Origin: Lysobacterales bacterium
GTDB taxonomy: Bacteria; Pseudomonadota; Gammaproteobacteria; Xanthomonadales; Xanthomonadaceae
Length of the DNA: 64,000 nucleotides
Reading direction: 5' to 3'
NCBI GenBank assembly: GCA_020442465.1
Contig: JAGRJY010000183.1
Coordinates: 62,001-126,000, forward strand
In this document: piece after piece, positions 25,335 through 33,752 of the stretch
Layout: each line of letters opens with the position of its first letter
Numbering within the stretch: the stretch's first letter is position 1
Position numbers and translations under genes: made by a program
Notes under the pieces: model-generated
The model's input: only the letters and a program-made list of their open reading frames with translations
Told to the model about the DNA's origin: nothing
The model's database searches: none

Positions 25335-27344
25335 TTAGGCCCCCGCTTCCTTGTCCGCCGCTTCTCGCAGTGCGGCACGCAGGTGTGCGAACTCTCGCTC
25401 GTAGTAACCGGTGCGCTCAATGAGCCATCGATGCAGTTGCTGCATGGAGTGCAACTTGATGGCGATGCGCTGCGACCTGTTTTGAAAATGGTCCAAATGA
25501 GCAAGTCCAAGTCCAGGGGCTCCCGCGTCGCCGAGCATGGCGGCTTGCATCAAAGCGGTGTCGGGGTTTGGCTCGGCATCAAGTGCACTGTTGAACTCAG
25601 CGAGGGCGCGCTGCGGATCTCCCCGTCGGAGCGCAAGCACGCCCTGCAAATGAGTCAGATTCTGCTGTCGCGTACTGTTGCCCGTGGAAGCGCGATTGCG
25701 CCGGGCCAGGCCAAGCCATCGGTCTAGCAGATCTAGGTCGAGGTTTGGGCACCGTACTTCTGCGGCGACTAGCATGGCGTTGCGCAACCAGACGATCATC
25801 TCGTGATGCCATTGTGTTTCGACCTCAAGTGCAGCATCGACGTGTTGGATTGCTCGTTCAGTCAATCTTCCGGCCTGGCATTCCGCACCCACGAGGTTGA
25901 ATGCTCCTTCGGTATCCGGGCCCAAACGATCGAGTGCGGCAGCGAGTCGGTCGGCCACTTGTTCAGGCGTCTCTCCGGGGGCTGGCATATTGGCAGCAGC
26001 AATCTGGGCGCGGATGGAATCGGGTCGGTGCGTCGCCGAGAGCTGAGCGAGGCGAATGGGGTTGCCCCAATCGCTGGCGCGCACTAGTGTCAGGGACAAC
26101 AGCAGCGTGAGCAGGGCCACGCTGCCGGCCAAGCGCGCAGCGATCCGGTTCGCGCCGCCTGCGAGCACTCGGGCGAGTGGCCAGAACAGGAACGCCGCGG
26201 GCAGGTAGCTTCGATGCTCGAAAAACAGCTCGAGCATGATCACGGAGCTCTCGATGAGCTGTGCTGCGAAGAAGAATGCGATCGAGAACGAGGCGACTGG
26301 CCATCGCCGCCGACCCCAAATCGCGAACGCGATCAGACCGGCGATCGCGATCAGCGCGGGAAGCGTGGTCGGTGGGTCCAGCAGTGACGTTGACTTGGCA
26401 AAATCCTCGACGAAAAGCCCGCCCCCGCCCATGCGCGGAACAGCCAAGCTTGACAAGTATTCCATCAGGGCGCGTGGCTGGCTGAGCACGCGCTCCAGGA
26501 AGGTGAAGCTGCGCCCACCGGTATATTCCAAGGAGCTGGGAATGCGCGTGGTAAGGGCCAGCAAGACCAGTGAAGCGGGAAGGACGAGAGCCAACATCAC
26601 ATTGGCGCGTACGCCGCGACGAATCGACTCGTCGCTGTCGACCAGCAGCGATCGGTAAAACCAGACAAATGCGATCCAGAGCAAGGCCGGTGCCAGCAGG
26701 CCGTTCGGCTTCGATAGCGCCGCCGCCAAGCCGCAAACCCCAATGCCCAGTGTGCCCCAAGCCCACGCTCCCAATGGAGAACGCGAGAGGTGCAGTGAGA
26801 AAGCACGGTCCCAGCTCAATAGCGCGGCGAGCACGAATGTCATGGGCAGCATGGCGTGACGTTGCACGACGTAGAGCGTCGTCGAAACGAAAAGAGGGTG
26901 AGCAAGCCAGCATCCTGCGGCCAGAAGAGCGATCCAGCGCGCGCCACTCTCAGTGGTCGGCAAGTTGTGGCCTGCTTGGCTGAGTCGAAGTTCAAGGCGC
27001 CATACGACCGCCAACAGAAGCGCGCCATTGAGCAAATGGATGATCAGGTTGGTGCGTTTGAACGGGTAGGGGTCGGCGGGCCAGTTGTTCGCGTCGAACA
27101 GGAAGCTGGCGACTGATACAGGGCGACCAGTCAGGTCGGCGATGCCGGAGGTCAGGTAGTAGAGAAGGGTGCGTCCGTCTTCAATCGGGCCGTACGCGCC
27201 CAGTGAACGGAGGTTATTTTCGTCGTCGAACAGGAAGCCGCCTGCGAGCCCGGGCGAGTAGCAGGCCCAGACTGCAGTGAACACGGCGACGACGGCGAGC
27301 AGAAACGCCAGGCGCCGCTGCGGAAGGAGTCCGATGTGTCTCAC
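25335..27344 (-). CDS. TMTC/TfpW-like polytopic glycosyltransferase, candidate pilin glycosyltransferase
   Basis: This protein of about 669 residues has some ten hydrophobic segments and a TPR-like soluble C-terminal third. The first loop has SPGLAGGFLFDDENNLRSLG, an acidic DDE-type motif as in TMTC-type protein O-mannosyltransferases and the TfpW pilin arabinosyltransferase. The TPR-like end includes HLQGVLALRRGDPQRALAEFNSALDAEPNPDTA. It is the first gene downstream of pilA1 on the same strand, beyond a strong terminator, exactly where pilin glycosyltransferases of other species are often found. The start is uncertain: GTG at 27344 is given, and an ATG at 27419 directly after the terminator is also in frame. 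Neither has a good ribosome site. Confidence 0.72.
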   Translation of the reverse strand: MRHIGLLPQRRLAFLLAVVAVFTAVWACYSPGLAGGFLFDDENNLRSLGAYGPIEDGRTLLYYLTSGIADLTGRPVSVASFLFDANNWPADPYPFKRTNLIIHLLNGALLLAVVWRLELRLSQAGHNLPTTESGARWIALLAAGCWLAHPLFVSTTLYVVQRHAMLPMTFVLAALLSWDRAFSLHLSRSPLGAWAWGTLGIGVCGLAAALSKPNGLLAPALLWIAFVWFYRSLLVDSDESIRRGVRANVMLALVLPASLVLLALTTRIPSSLEYTGGRSFTFLERVLSQPRALMEYLSSLAVPRMGGGGLFVEDFAKSTSLLDPPTTLPALIAIAGLIAFAIWGRRRWPVASFSIAFFFAAQLIESSVIMLELFFEHRSYLPAAFLFWPLARVLAGGANRIAARLAGSVALLTLLLSLTLVRASDWGNPIRLAQLSATHRPDSIRAQIAAANMPAPGETPEQVADRLAAALDRLGPDTEGAFNLVGAECQAGRLTERAIQHVDAALEVETQWHHEMIVWLRNAMLVAAEVRCPNLDLDLLDRWLGLARRNRASTGNSTRQQNLTHLQGVLALRRGDPQRALAEFNSALDAEPNPDTALMQAAMLGDAGAPGLGLAHLDHFQNRSQRIAIKLHSMQQLHRWLIERTGYYEREFAHLRAALREAADKEAGA

Positions 27345-27417
27345 GGCTAGGCGACGCCAGCATGGCGCATGGTTGCGTGGTCCCGGTTGCGTCGGTCTGC
27401 GCAGTTTCGCATGGCGC

Positions 27418-27446
27418 AAAAAAGAAGGGCCGCCGAAGCGGCCCTT
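27418..27446 (-). terminator. Rho-independent terminator after pilA1
   Basis: Read on the minus strand, a 9-bp GC-rich stem closed by a TTCG tetraloop is followed by a run of six T. It lies 28 bases after the pilA1 stop codon and should end most pilin transcripts before the membrane glycosyltransferase gene. Confidence 0.93.
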
Positions 27447-27473
27447 CCATCTCGGCGCTAGGCGCCGGCTACA

Positions 27474-27890
27474 TCAGTTGCGGCAGGTCGCCGGACGGAA
27501 GCGCGCGCTCACCGAACCGTCCGAGCCACAGGTCCACAGGGTGGAGCCAGCGGTCGTGTAGGCCGACAGAACCAGGGTGCTGTTCGCGATCGGCGACGGG
27601 GTGTAGGTGATGGTGATGATGCCGGTCGACACCACAACGCTGGTCACGTCGTTGCCCGAGATGGTCGGAGCAAGACCGGCATTGGTGTTGTCAGACGGAA
27701 ACACACCTTCCGACTGGACGTACTCGGAGATGGCGAGCTTGGCCGCACCGGCCAGGTTGATGCCTTCCGAAACCTTGGCGCGAACGGTGTAGTCCTGGTA
27801 GGCCGGGATAGCGATGGCCATCAGGATGCCCAGAATCGCGATAACGATCATGAGTTCGATAAGGGTGAAGCCTTTCTGAAGCTTTTTCAT
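27474..27890 (-). CDS. pilA: Type IVa major pilin PilA (copy 1)
   Basis: The prepilin is 138 residues. A six-residue leader plus glycine (MKKLQKG) precedes the cleavage site, and the mature protein begins FTLIELMIVIAILGILMAIA with the conserved glutamate at position 5. The C-terminal cysteine pair (TLWTCGSDGSVSARFRPATC) forms the expected D-region loop. I chose the ATG at 27890 because it gives the normal short basic leader. It is followed by a strong terminator and preceded by a sigma-54-type promoter. Ser and Thr are plentiful, so O-glycosylation sites would be available to the neighbouring GT-C enzymes, but no site is proven. Confidence 0.96.
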   Translation of the reverse strand: MKKLQKGFTLIELMIVIAILGILMAIAIPAYQDYTVRAKVSEGINLAGAAKLAISEYVQSEGVFPSDNTNAGLAPTISGNDVTSVVVSTGIITITYTPSPIANSTLVLSAYTTAGSTLWTCGSDGSVSARFRPATCRN

Positions 27891-28008
27891 GGGAATCCCC
27901 GTTGGTTTAACGATTGACAGTGTCAAGTGTCACGGCCGCGAGCGCCAGCGCAAGCACCTGTTCCTTGGCGAGAGTGCGAGGCCCGAACAACCGTGCACGT
28001 GAATCATA

Positions 28009-28024
28009 TGCATGGCGCATGCCA
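28009..28024 (-). promoter_or_regulatory. Sigma-54 (-24/-12) promoter candidate for pilA1
   Basis: The minus strand reads TGGCATGCGCCATGCA, which keeps the essential GG and GC with exactly 10 bases between them and matches the TGGCAC-N5-TTGCA consensus at most positions. Transcription would begin near 27998, giving a leader of about 108 bases. PilR, encoded in the window, is a sigma-54 activator that drives pilA in related bacteria. Confidence 0.65.
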
Positions 28025-28170
28025 AGCGGCAAGCTCAGCGCGCGAAAACCGCGCCAGCAAAGGCTTTGCGCGACGCGGCGGAAAACCGTAGTTCTGAATC
28101 CCTCAGGACCGATGTGATCCACTGCACAGTAAGGGCCCCTGTGTTCGGTGACCCGAGGCCGGAGGCGATT

Positions 28171-28183
28171 GTCACAAAGTGAC
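28171..28183. promoter_or_regulatory. Inverted repeat upstream of the pilA1 promoter, possible activator site
   Basis: GTCAC-AAA-GTGAC is a perfect short palindrome about 150 bases upstream of the -24 element, at enhancer distance for a sigma-54 activator. It contains TGTC-type sequence like known PilR sites. Identity as a PilR site is inference. Confidence 0.35.
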
Positions 28184-28212
28184 GCTGGGCGTCAAAAAAA
28201 CGGCGCATCCGA

Positions 28213-28680
28213 TCAGGGCCGACAGGACGAAGGAAGGTATCGCGCAGGCATCGACGTTCCCGTGCCGCGGCTCGTTCCGCACGTCCAGATAATGCTGCCC
28301 GCGGTGGTGGTCGCGGAGAACTCGAGCGTGTGCGTATCGATGTTCGGGTCACCACGATAGGTGATCAGGATCAGGCCGTCTCCGCCGCCATCGGTGGCGC
28401 CCGTTCCCACCGATGAAACGTACGTGCCGAGGATCGTGTTGGCGGCCACCATGCCCGCGTCGGCGTTGCTTGTTGGAAAGTTCCCGCTGGCCACCAGCGA
28501 CTCCGAAACCGCCTCCTTCACGCCGGCGATCAGCGCCACGCCCTCGGAGACTTTGGCACGGATGCTGTAGTCCTGATAGGCGGCAATCGCGATCGACATC
28601 AGCACGCCGAGAATCGCGATGATGAGCATCACTTCGATGAGGGTGAATCCGGACTCGCGGGAGTTTGACTTGGCGTGCAC
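28213..28680 (-). CDS. pilA2: Type IVa pilin-like protein (copy 2)
   Basis: The mature protein begins FTLIEVMLIIAILGVLMSIAIAAYQDYSIRAKVSEG, with the cleavage-site glycine and Glu5 in place, and ends with a cysteine pair (WTCGTSRGTGTSMPARYLPSSC). It shares the N-terminal helix with pilA1 but diverges in the globular part, where a GATDGGGDG glycine-rich loop stands out. The start is uncertain. GTG at 28680 gives an 11-residue leader, whereas ATG at 28731 gives 28 residues, which is long for a type IVa prepilin. Neither has a clear ribosome site. It lies upstream of pilA1 on the same strand; paired pilin genes also occur in Xanthomonas. Confidence 0.85.
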   Translation of the reverse strand: MHAKSNSRESGFTLIEVMLIIAILGVLMSIAIAAYQDYSIRAKVSEGVALIAGVKEAVSESLVASGNFPTSNADAGMVAANTILGTYVSSVGTGATDGGGDGLILITYRGDPNIDTHTLEFSATTTAGSIIWTCGTSRGTGTSMPARYLPSSCRP

Positions 28681-28754
28681 GCAGGACCCAGCCTTTGGAG
28701 TGCCTAGACACAGCAGCCATGCACGAGTCATGCCATGGCTGAAAGGAGGGTGAA

Positions 28755-30071
28755 TCAGCCGGGCTTGCGGATAGCCGGACGGGTCAGCCAGGCGAGGCTT
28801 ATGGTGACGAGCATCATCTCGTAGGGTCGATACGCGATGGCGTAGCGCGGCTCGGCCTGGAGCAGCGCGTGGATCGCGGTGAACCAGATGAATCCGGCAG
28901 CGATGTGCAGTTCCGCAGGTTGCGGCCACGACCGCTTCACCATGGCTCGTCCGGCCCAGAACGCGACGATCACGAGGCACAGTCCGTAGAGCACCGGATT
29001 GGCTGCCCGCGCGGCAGACTTCAGCGCGCGCAGCAGCGGGTGGGTCTCCAGAGGCGAGTGACGCACCTCGTGAAAGTAGATGTCTCCGGCACCGATGCGG
29101 ATGTCCCAGTCCCACAACAGCCAGGGCTTGTCGACCAGATACCAGAGCGCGTAGTCGACCGGCGCCTCGGACATTCGTGTCGCCATGGCGGAGAGGCCGG
29201 AGCCCAGGTCCTCCACGATCAACCGTTCTTCCATGGCGATGTCCTGCATGATGGCCGCGGCTTCCTCATGGGCGTGCCGGGAGTTGTACGCGGCATGGTA
29301 GAGCGGCCAGGAGCCTTCGACGAGATTGATCAACCCACGATTGGGATGCGTCTGTGCCTCGCCGACGACCAGAGCATTGCGCGTCTGCCAGCCCGTTGCG
29401 ACGATCAGCGGCAGGGCAGCGATCCACGCGAGACGCACATTTCGCGTGCGCAGCACGCCGAGCGCAGCCACGCCGAAGGCCAGCGGGGCGGCGAGGGGAT
29501 TGACCAGGAACGCGTAGGCGTACACCAGTCCGCAGGCAAGCGCCCGCCATCCGCTCGGCGCCTCGAGCGCGCGCAGGTTCAGCCACAGCGCGAGCATGAG
29601 GGAAAAACCGAACACCACCTCGCTGAGCAAGGTGCCGGTGGCTGCGATGTGGTGCGGCCAGACCGCCAGCAGCAGCCCCGCCAGCACTGCCCATCCTGCC
29701 GACACGGCGCGGCGCGCGCACACGGCGGTCAGCGTGCAGGTCAGCGCAGCCAGCGCGACCTGCATCTGCAGTGCCAGCGGGTACCAGGGGCCCTCGCCAC
29801 GGGCAAGGCCGAGCGGCACGGCAAGAAAAAGCGGATACCCGGGCCCCCTGAACGCATCCGGCGGCGGCAGGCCGGATGCGACATGGGTCATCGAGAACGT
29901 CTGGTGCTCGAGCAGATTCCAGGCATAGGCCATGTACTGCACGATGTCGCCGCGGATCGGTGCGTCGACTTGGGTCACCAGCACGTACCACTCGCGCAGC
30001 AGCACCGCGAGCAGGGTGACGAAGACGACTCCCAGCGGGAAACCGACCAGTGATTTCGGCTGCTCAGTCAT
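28755..30071 (-). CDS. GT39-like polytopic membrane glycosyltransferase
   Basis: This 438-residue protein has roughly 9 to 11 hydrophobic segments. The first periplasmic loop has TQVDAPIRGDIVQYMAYAWNLLEHQTFS with acidic residues and then FRGPGYPLFLAVPLGL, the layout of GT39/GT83 (PMT_2) enzymes that transfer sugars from polyprenyl phosphate on the outer face of the inner membrane. It lies just upstream of the second pilin gene on the same strand, with the pilin start only a short distance after its stop. A role in pilin or surface glycosylation is suggested by position only. Confidence 0.78.
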   Translation of the reverse strand: MTEQPKSLVGFPLGVVFVTLLAVLLREWYVLVTQVDAPIRGDIVQYMAYAWNLLEHQTFSMTHVASGLPPPDAFRGPGYPLFLAVPLGLARGEGPWYPLALQMQVALAALTCTLTAVCARRAVSAGWAVLAGLLLAVWPHHIAATGTLLSEVVFGFSLMLALWLNLRALEAPSGWRALACGLVYAYAFLVNPLAAPLAFGVAALGVLRTRNVRLAWIAALPLIVATGWQTRNALVVGEAQTHPNRGLINLVEGSWPLYHAAYNSRHAHEEAAAIMQDIAMEERLIVEDLGSGLSAMATRMSEAPVDYALWYLVDKPWLLWDWDIRIGAGDIYFHEVRHSPLETHPLLRALKSAARAANPVLYGLCLVIVAFWAGRAMVKRSWPQPAELHIAAGFIWFTAIHALLQAEPRYAIAYRPYEMMLVTISLAWLTRPAIRKPG

Positions 30072-30212
30072 GGCAACGTGGCGCGCAAACCTTGTGTGAG
30101 GGAATGGCGGCGGAATCGATCATCCGCGAACCTCGACACAGCCGTGACCGCAGGACCGATTCGCCGCGCCCACAGCATCGCACGTTGCGCTGGTGCGCGC
30201 GGTCGACCCGTG

Positions 30213-32114
30213 TCACGGCTCGGGCGCGTCGGACCGATCTGCGCAGGCGGCGAATGCCGAAGATGAATCGGCACACCATTGCCGAAGGCGCGCGCGCGCG
30301 GCTTCCGCCACCTCAGTCGATGCCGTGGCGGCAGCCCGTCGATACCAAGCCGCAGCCTGTCCGGTATCGCCAGCGCGCTCGAGCAGTTGTGCCTTGCGTA
30401 GCATGAACTCTGGCGCTTCTTCACGCTCGAGCGCAGCGTCGATGGCCGCCAGCGCGGCAGTGATGTCGCCCGTCTCGGCAAGGCTGGCGGCGAGGCTGAA
30501 CCAGCTGCCCGCGGCCTTGGGTCGCAGCGCCACGGCGGCGCCGAAATGACGCACGGCGAGGGCGTGATCCCCGCGCTGCGCGGCGAGGAATCCAAGCAGT
30601 TCGTGCAGGCGCGCGTTGTCCTCACCCGTCGCGATGGCCTCGTGGGCAAGCGTCTCAGCCTGCTGGGTCTGGCCCATGCGCAGGTAGCCCCAGGCCTCGC
30701 GTTCGAGCTCCCGTTCCGGATAGCGCACGCCGCGCCCGAGGGCGAACGACAGGCCCACGAGTGCGGCGACGCATACGAGAACGATCGTCGCCCGACGAAG
30801 GTCGGCCGCGCGCCACCAGGCGAGCAGCCGGTCGAGCGCGAACCCGGCCCCGATGGCCAACGTCGGAACGCCGTGGAAGCGGAATCGATCTTCCGGGAAG
30901 AAGATCAGGGCGGTAGCGACACAGGCCGCCAGCGGAATCAGCGCCGCCCAGGTCCGGCGGTCATGCAGCACCAGCAGCACAAGGCCGGTGCAACCGAGGC
31001 CGAACAGCCACGGAAAAGGTGCCGGCAACACCGATAGCACGGGAGACAGAGCCCTTTCCTGCGTGTAGATGCGGTTGTTGGGAATCTCCGGCGCCGCGAC
31101 CAGCTCGCGAAGTTTGCGCAGGGCATTGCTCGCGAACTGGGCAGGATGGTCGAACAGGTAGTTCAGCGCTTCGCCTTGCCAGTAGGCGCTCACCTCACGA
31201 GGGCTCATGGGCCTGCCGTGGAGGCGTTCGGCTTCGCGCGCGTAGCCGTGCCAGATCTCCAGCGGATGGCGGTAGTTCACGAACTCCGGCATCTGCATCA
31301 ACGCGCGTGGATTGCCCGGGTTGTAGGTGTGGTGGAGCACGATGCCGCCGTTGAAAGGCAGCGGCGACCAGCCCAGCCCGAGCTCGGCGTGGCGCACGGA
31401 CCACAACGACAGGCCGACGCAAACACCGAGCGCCAGGATCGACAGATCGGCGAAGCGGCGACCGGTTCGGCGCGCGGGCAGCAACCACGGCAGCGCGACC
31501 AACGCGCCCAGCGACCACAACAACAGGTTTCCGCGCACGCCGACGATCAGGCCGCCGAACAGGCCGATCCCCAGCCAGCGCCAAGCCGAGGGCCGGCGCA
31601 GCAGTCGCAGCGCCAGCAGCGTCCACACCGCTGCGCAGAACGCCACCAGCGTGGCCTTGAGCGCCGTGGTCGTGAACATGATCGCGGTCGCGCACAGGGC
31701 GTACACCGCCGCGGCCAGCAGGCCGGATCGAGAGCCGCCGATGTCGCTGGCGCATCGATGGATCAGCCAGGTGGTGACCACGTCGAGGATCGCCTGCAGC
31801 AGATAGACGGCGAGCACACTGCCGCCGAACGCGCCCAGTACGCCGCCGAGCAGGTAGCCGTAGGCGGGATCCATGAATGCGAAGTCGGTCGGCACGGCCA
31901 GCCCGTGCGCCGCCACCCAGGCGCCGAACTGCAGGTAGTAGCTCTCATCAGCGCCCGGGTTGAAGGTGATCGGGCTGCGTGCAGCCGCCGCGATCTGCAG
32001 CATGCGCAGCAGCAGTGCGACCGTCAGCACGCCCCACAGGGCCCTGCGTTCGACGACCGAAGCATCTGCTCCGCTGGCATCCGGACCGTTCAAACTCCAC
32101 GCCCCCGGTGACAC
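30213..32114 (-). CDS. GT39-like membrane glycosyltransferase with C-terminal TPR domain
   Basis: The N-terminal roughly 420 residues are polytopic, with the first loop RSPITFNPGADESYYLQFGAWVAAHGLAVPTDF and then MDPAYGYLLGGVLGAFGG, as in PMT_2/GT83-type enzymes. The C-terminal roughly 190 residues form TPR repeats (AWGYLRMGQTQQAETLAHEAIATGEDNARLHELLGFLAAQRGDHALAVRHFGAAVALRP and the following units). This fusion of GT-C membrane domain and TPR resembles the TMTC-like gene beside pilA1 in overall plan. The gene lies between pilR and the other GT39-like gene, all on the minus strand. The acceptor is unknown. Confidence 0.78.
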   Translation of the reverse strand: MSPGAWSLNGPDASGADASVVERRALWGVLTVALLLRMLQIAAAARSPITFNPGADESYYLQFGAWVAAHGLAVPTDFAFMDPAYGYLLGGVLGAFGGSVLAVYLLQAILDVVTTWLIHRCASDIGGSRSGLLAAAVYALCATAIMFTTTALKATLVAFCAAVWTLLALRLLRRPSAWRWLGIGLFGGLIVGVRGNLLLWSLGALVALPWLLPARRTGRRFADLSILALGVCVGLSLWSVRHAELGLGWSPLPFNGGIVLHHTYNPGNPRALMQMPEFVNYRHPLEIWHGYAREAERLHGRPMSPREVSAYWQGEALNYLFDHPAQFASNALRKLRELVAAPEIPNNRIYTQERALSPVLSVLPAPFPWLFGLGCTGLVLLVLHDRRTWAALIPLAACVATALIFFPEDRFRFHGVPTLAIGAGFALDRLLAWWRAADLRRATIVLVCVAALVGLSFALGRGVRYPERELEREAWGYLRMGQTQQAETLAHEAIATGEDNARLHELLGFLAAQRGDHALAVRHFGAAVALRPKAAGSWFSLAASLAETGDITAALAAIDAALEREEAPEFMLRKAQLLERAGDTGQAAAWYRRAAATASTEVAEAARARLRQWCADSSSAFAACADRSDAPEP

Positions 32115-32313
32115 GTGAGTCGTGCCGGGTCCGGGTCGCCAAGGTCGGGCGGTCTCAGACCTGGGGACGACGCAGCGGTTGCGATCGCTGCGTGTTGGCG
32201 CCCTGGCATACCCGTTCGCGGCCGATCGCTACGGTCGTCACGGCACGGACTTCGCCGCGGTGAGAGCAGGGCGGTACGCTGGATGCCGGACCTCGGCGCG
32301 GAACCCGGACGAC

Positions 32314-33690
32314 TCACTCGATGCCGAGCTTTTTCAGCTTGTAGCGCATGGCCCGGAAGGTGATACCGAGCTTGGCTGCAGCCTTGGTCTTGTTGTAGCG
32401 GCATTCTTCGAGGGTCTTGATGATCGCCTCGCGCTCGAGCTGTTCCATGTAGTCGTTGAGCGCTGCATTGCCCGGCAACGGCGGCGGCGCGGCGGCGTCG
32501 AGGGCCGGAGCGGGCGCCGCGGGCGGCGCTGCGGTGGTGCCGGAAGTCTGGCTCAGGCGCAGGTCGGCGGCCGAGATGCGACTGCCATCGGAAAGCGCGA
32601 GCGCGCGCTCGAGGATGTTCTCCAATTCGCGCACGTTGCCCGGAAAGCCATAGCGCGACAGTTCCTGCAGCGCGTCTTCGGTCAGCTCGGGCGCCGTGCT
32701 GCCGAGGCCTTCGGAGAGGCGGGCCAGGATGCGGTGCGCGAGTCCGGGAATGTCCCCACGCCGCTCGCGCAGCGGCGGTACCGGAATCTCGATGACGTTG
32801 ATGCGGTAGTACAGGTCGTGCCGGAAGCGGCCCTCTTCAACCAGAGGCACCAGCGCCTTGTGCGTGGCCGACAGAATGCGCACGTCCACCGATTGCTCGG
32901 CGTTGGAGCCGACCGGGCGCACCGATTTTTCCTGGATCACGCGCAGCAGCTTGACCTGCATGTGCAGCGGCAGCTCGGCGACTTCGTCGAGAAACAGGGT
33001 GCCGCCCGCAGCGGCCTGGAACAGGCCTTCCTTGTCGGCGACCGCGCCGGTAAAGCTGCCCTTCTTGTGGCCGAAGAATTCGCTTTCCATCAGCTCGTCC
33101 GGGATCGCGCCGCAGTTCACCGGCACGAACGGCCCCTTGGCGCGCGGGCCCTGTTCGTGGATCAGCCGCGCGACCAGTTCCTTGCCGACGCCCGATTCGC
33201 CGCCGATGAACACCGGGGCCTGGCTGCGTGCGACCTTGGCGATGGTGCCGCGCAGCGACTCCATCACCGCCGATTCGCCGAGCAGCTGGTTGTTGCTCAG
33301 CTGGGCCGAGGCGCGCTTCTGCTCACCGAGCTGCAGCGCGCTCTGCACCATCCGGCGCAACACGTGCAGGTCCACCGGCTTGGAGACGAAATCGAAGGCG
33401 CCCGCCTTCAGCGCATTGACGGCCGCGTCGACATTGCCGTGCGCGGTGATCATCGCCACCGGTGTGTCCGGATAGCGGGCGGCAATGAGCTCGATCAGGC
33501 TGTGTCCCGAACCGTCCGGCAGGCGCATGTCGGTGAAGCACAGGTCGTAGTGCCGCAGCGCCAGCTGACGTTGGGCCACCGCCAGGTTCTCGGCGGTCTC
33601 CACCTTGATGCCCATCCGGCTGAGCGTGATGGCGATCAGCTCGCGGATGTCGCGTTCGTCGTCGACCACGAGGGCGATGGGTTGCTGCAT
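32314..33690 (-). CDS. pilR: Two-component response regulator PilR (NtrC family)
   Basis: PilR activates sigma-54-dependent transcription of the major pilin. The 458-residue protein has a receiver domain with phospho-acceptor aspartate near residue 54 (CFTDMRLPDGSG), an AAA+ domain with Walker A (GGESGVGKELVAR), the sigma-54 contact loop GSFTGA and the Walker B region GGTLFLDEVAEL. It ends in a Fis-type helix-turn-helix (LEECRYNKTKAAAKLGITFRAMRYKLKKLG). It is preceded by pilS on the same strand with a 62-base gap. The GSFTGA form is normal for PilR. The sigma-54-like element upstream of pilA1 is its probable target. Confidence 0.96.
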   Translation of the reverse strand: MQQPIALVVDDERDIRELIAITLSRMGIKVETAENLAVAQRQLALRHYDLCFTDMRLPDGSGHSLIELIAARYPDTPVAMITAHGNVDAAVNALKAGAFDFVSKPVDLHVLRRMVQSALQLGEQKRASAQLSNNQLLGESAVMESLRGTIAKVARSQAPVFIGGESGVGKELVARLIHEQGPRAKGPFVPVNCGAIPDELMESEFFGHKKGSFTGAVADKEGLFQAAAGGTLFLDEVAELPLHMQVKLLRVIQEKSVRPVGSNAEQSVDVRILSATHKALVPLVEEGRFRHDLYYRINVIEIPVPPLRERRGDIPGLAHRILARLSEGLGSTAPELTEDALQELSRYGFPGNVRELENILERALALSDGSRISAADLRLSQTSGTTAAPPAAPAPALDAAAPPPLPGNAALNDYMEQLEREAIIKTLEECRYNKTKAAAKLGITFRAMRYKLKKLGIE

Positions 33691-33752
33691 GAGGCGCGCC
33701 GGGCTTGGGGTGGCCCATTATGCCGCAGCCCCCTGACTTGGGCCGGGCCGGG

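Larger units (their letters stand above)
27891..28212 (-). promoter_or_regulatory. pilA1 upstream regulatory region, 322 bp
   Basis: This stretch between the two pilin genes holds the likely sigma-54 promoter and an inverted repeat further upstream, both listed separately. A run of seven T on the minus strand at 28194-28200, shortly after the stop of the second pilin, could belong to a weak terminator, although the stem before it is short. Confidence 0.6.

Noticed and set aside
28194..28200. Run of seven T as a full terminator of pilA2
   Set aside because: The stem before it is only about four base pairs and weak, so I did not list it as a terminator.
32314..33690. PilR has GSFTGA instead of GAFTGA, possibly a defective activator
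   Set aside because: The serine form is normal in PilR proteins, and all other ATPase motifs are intact.
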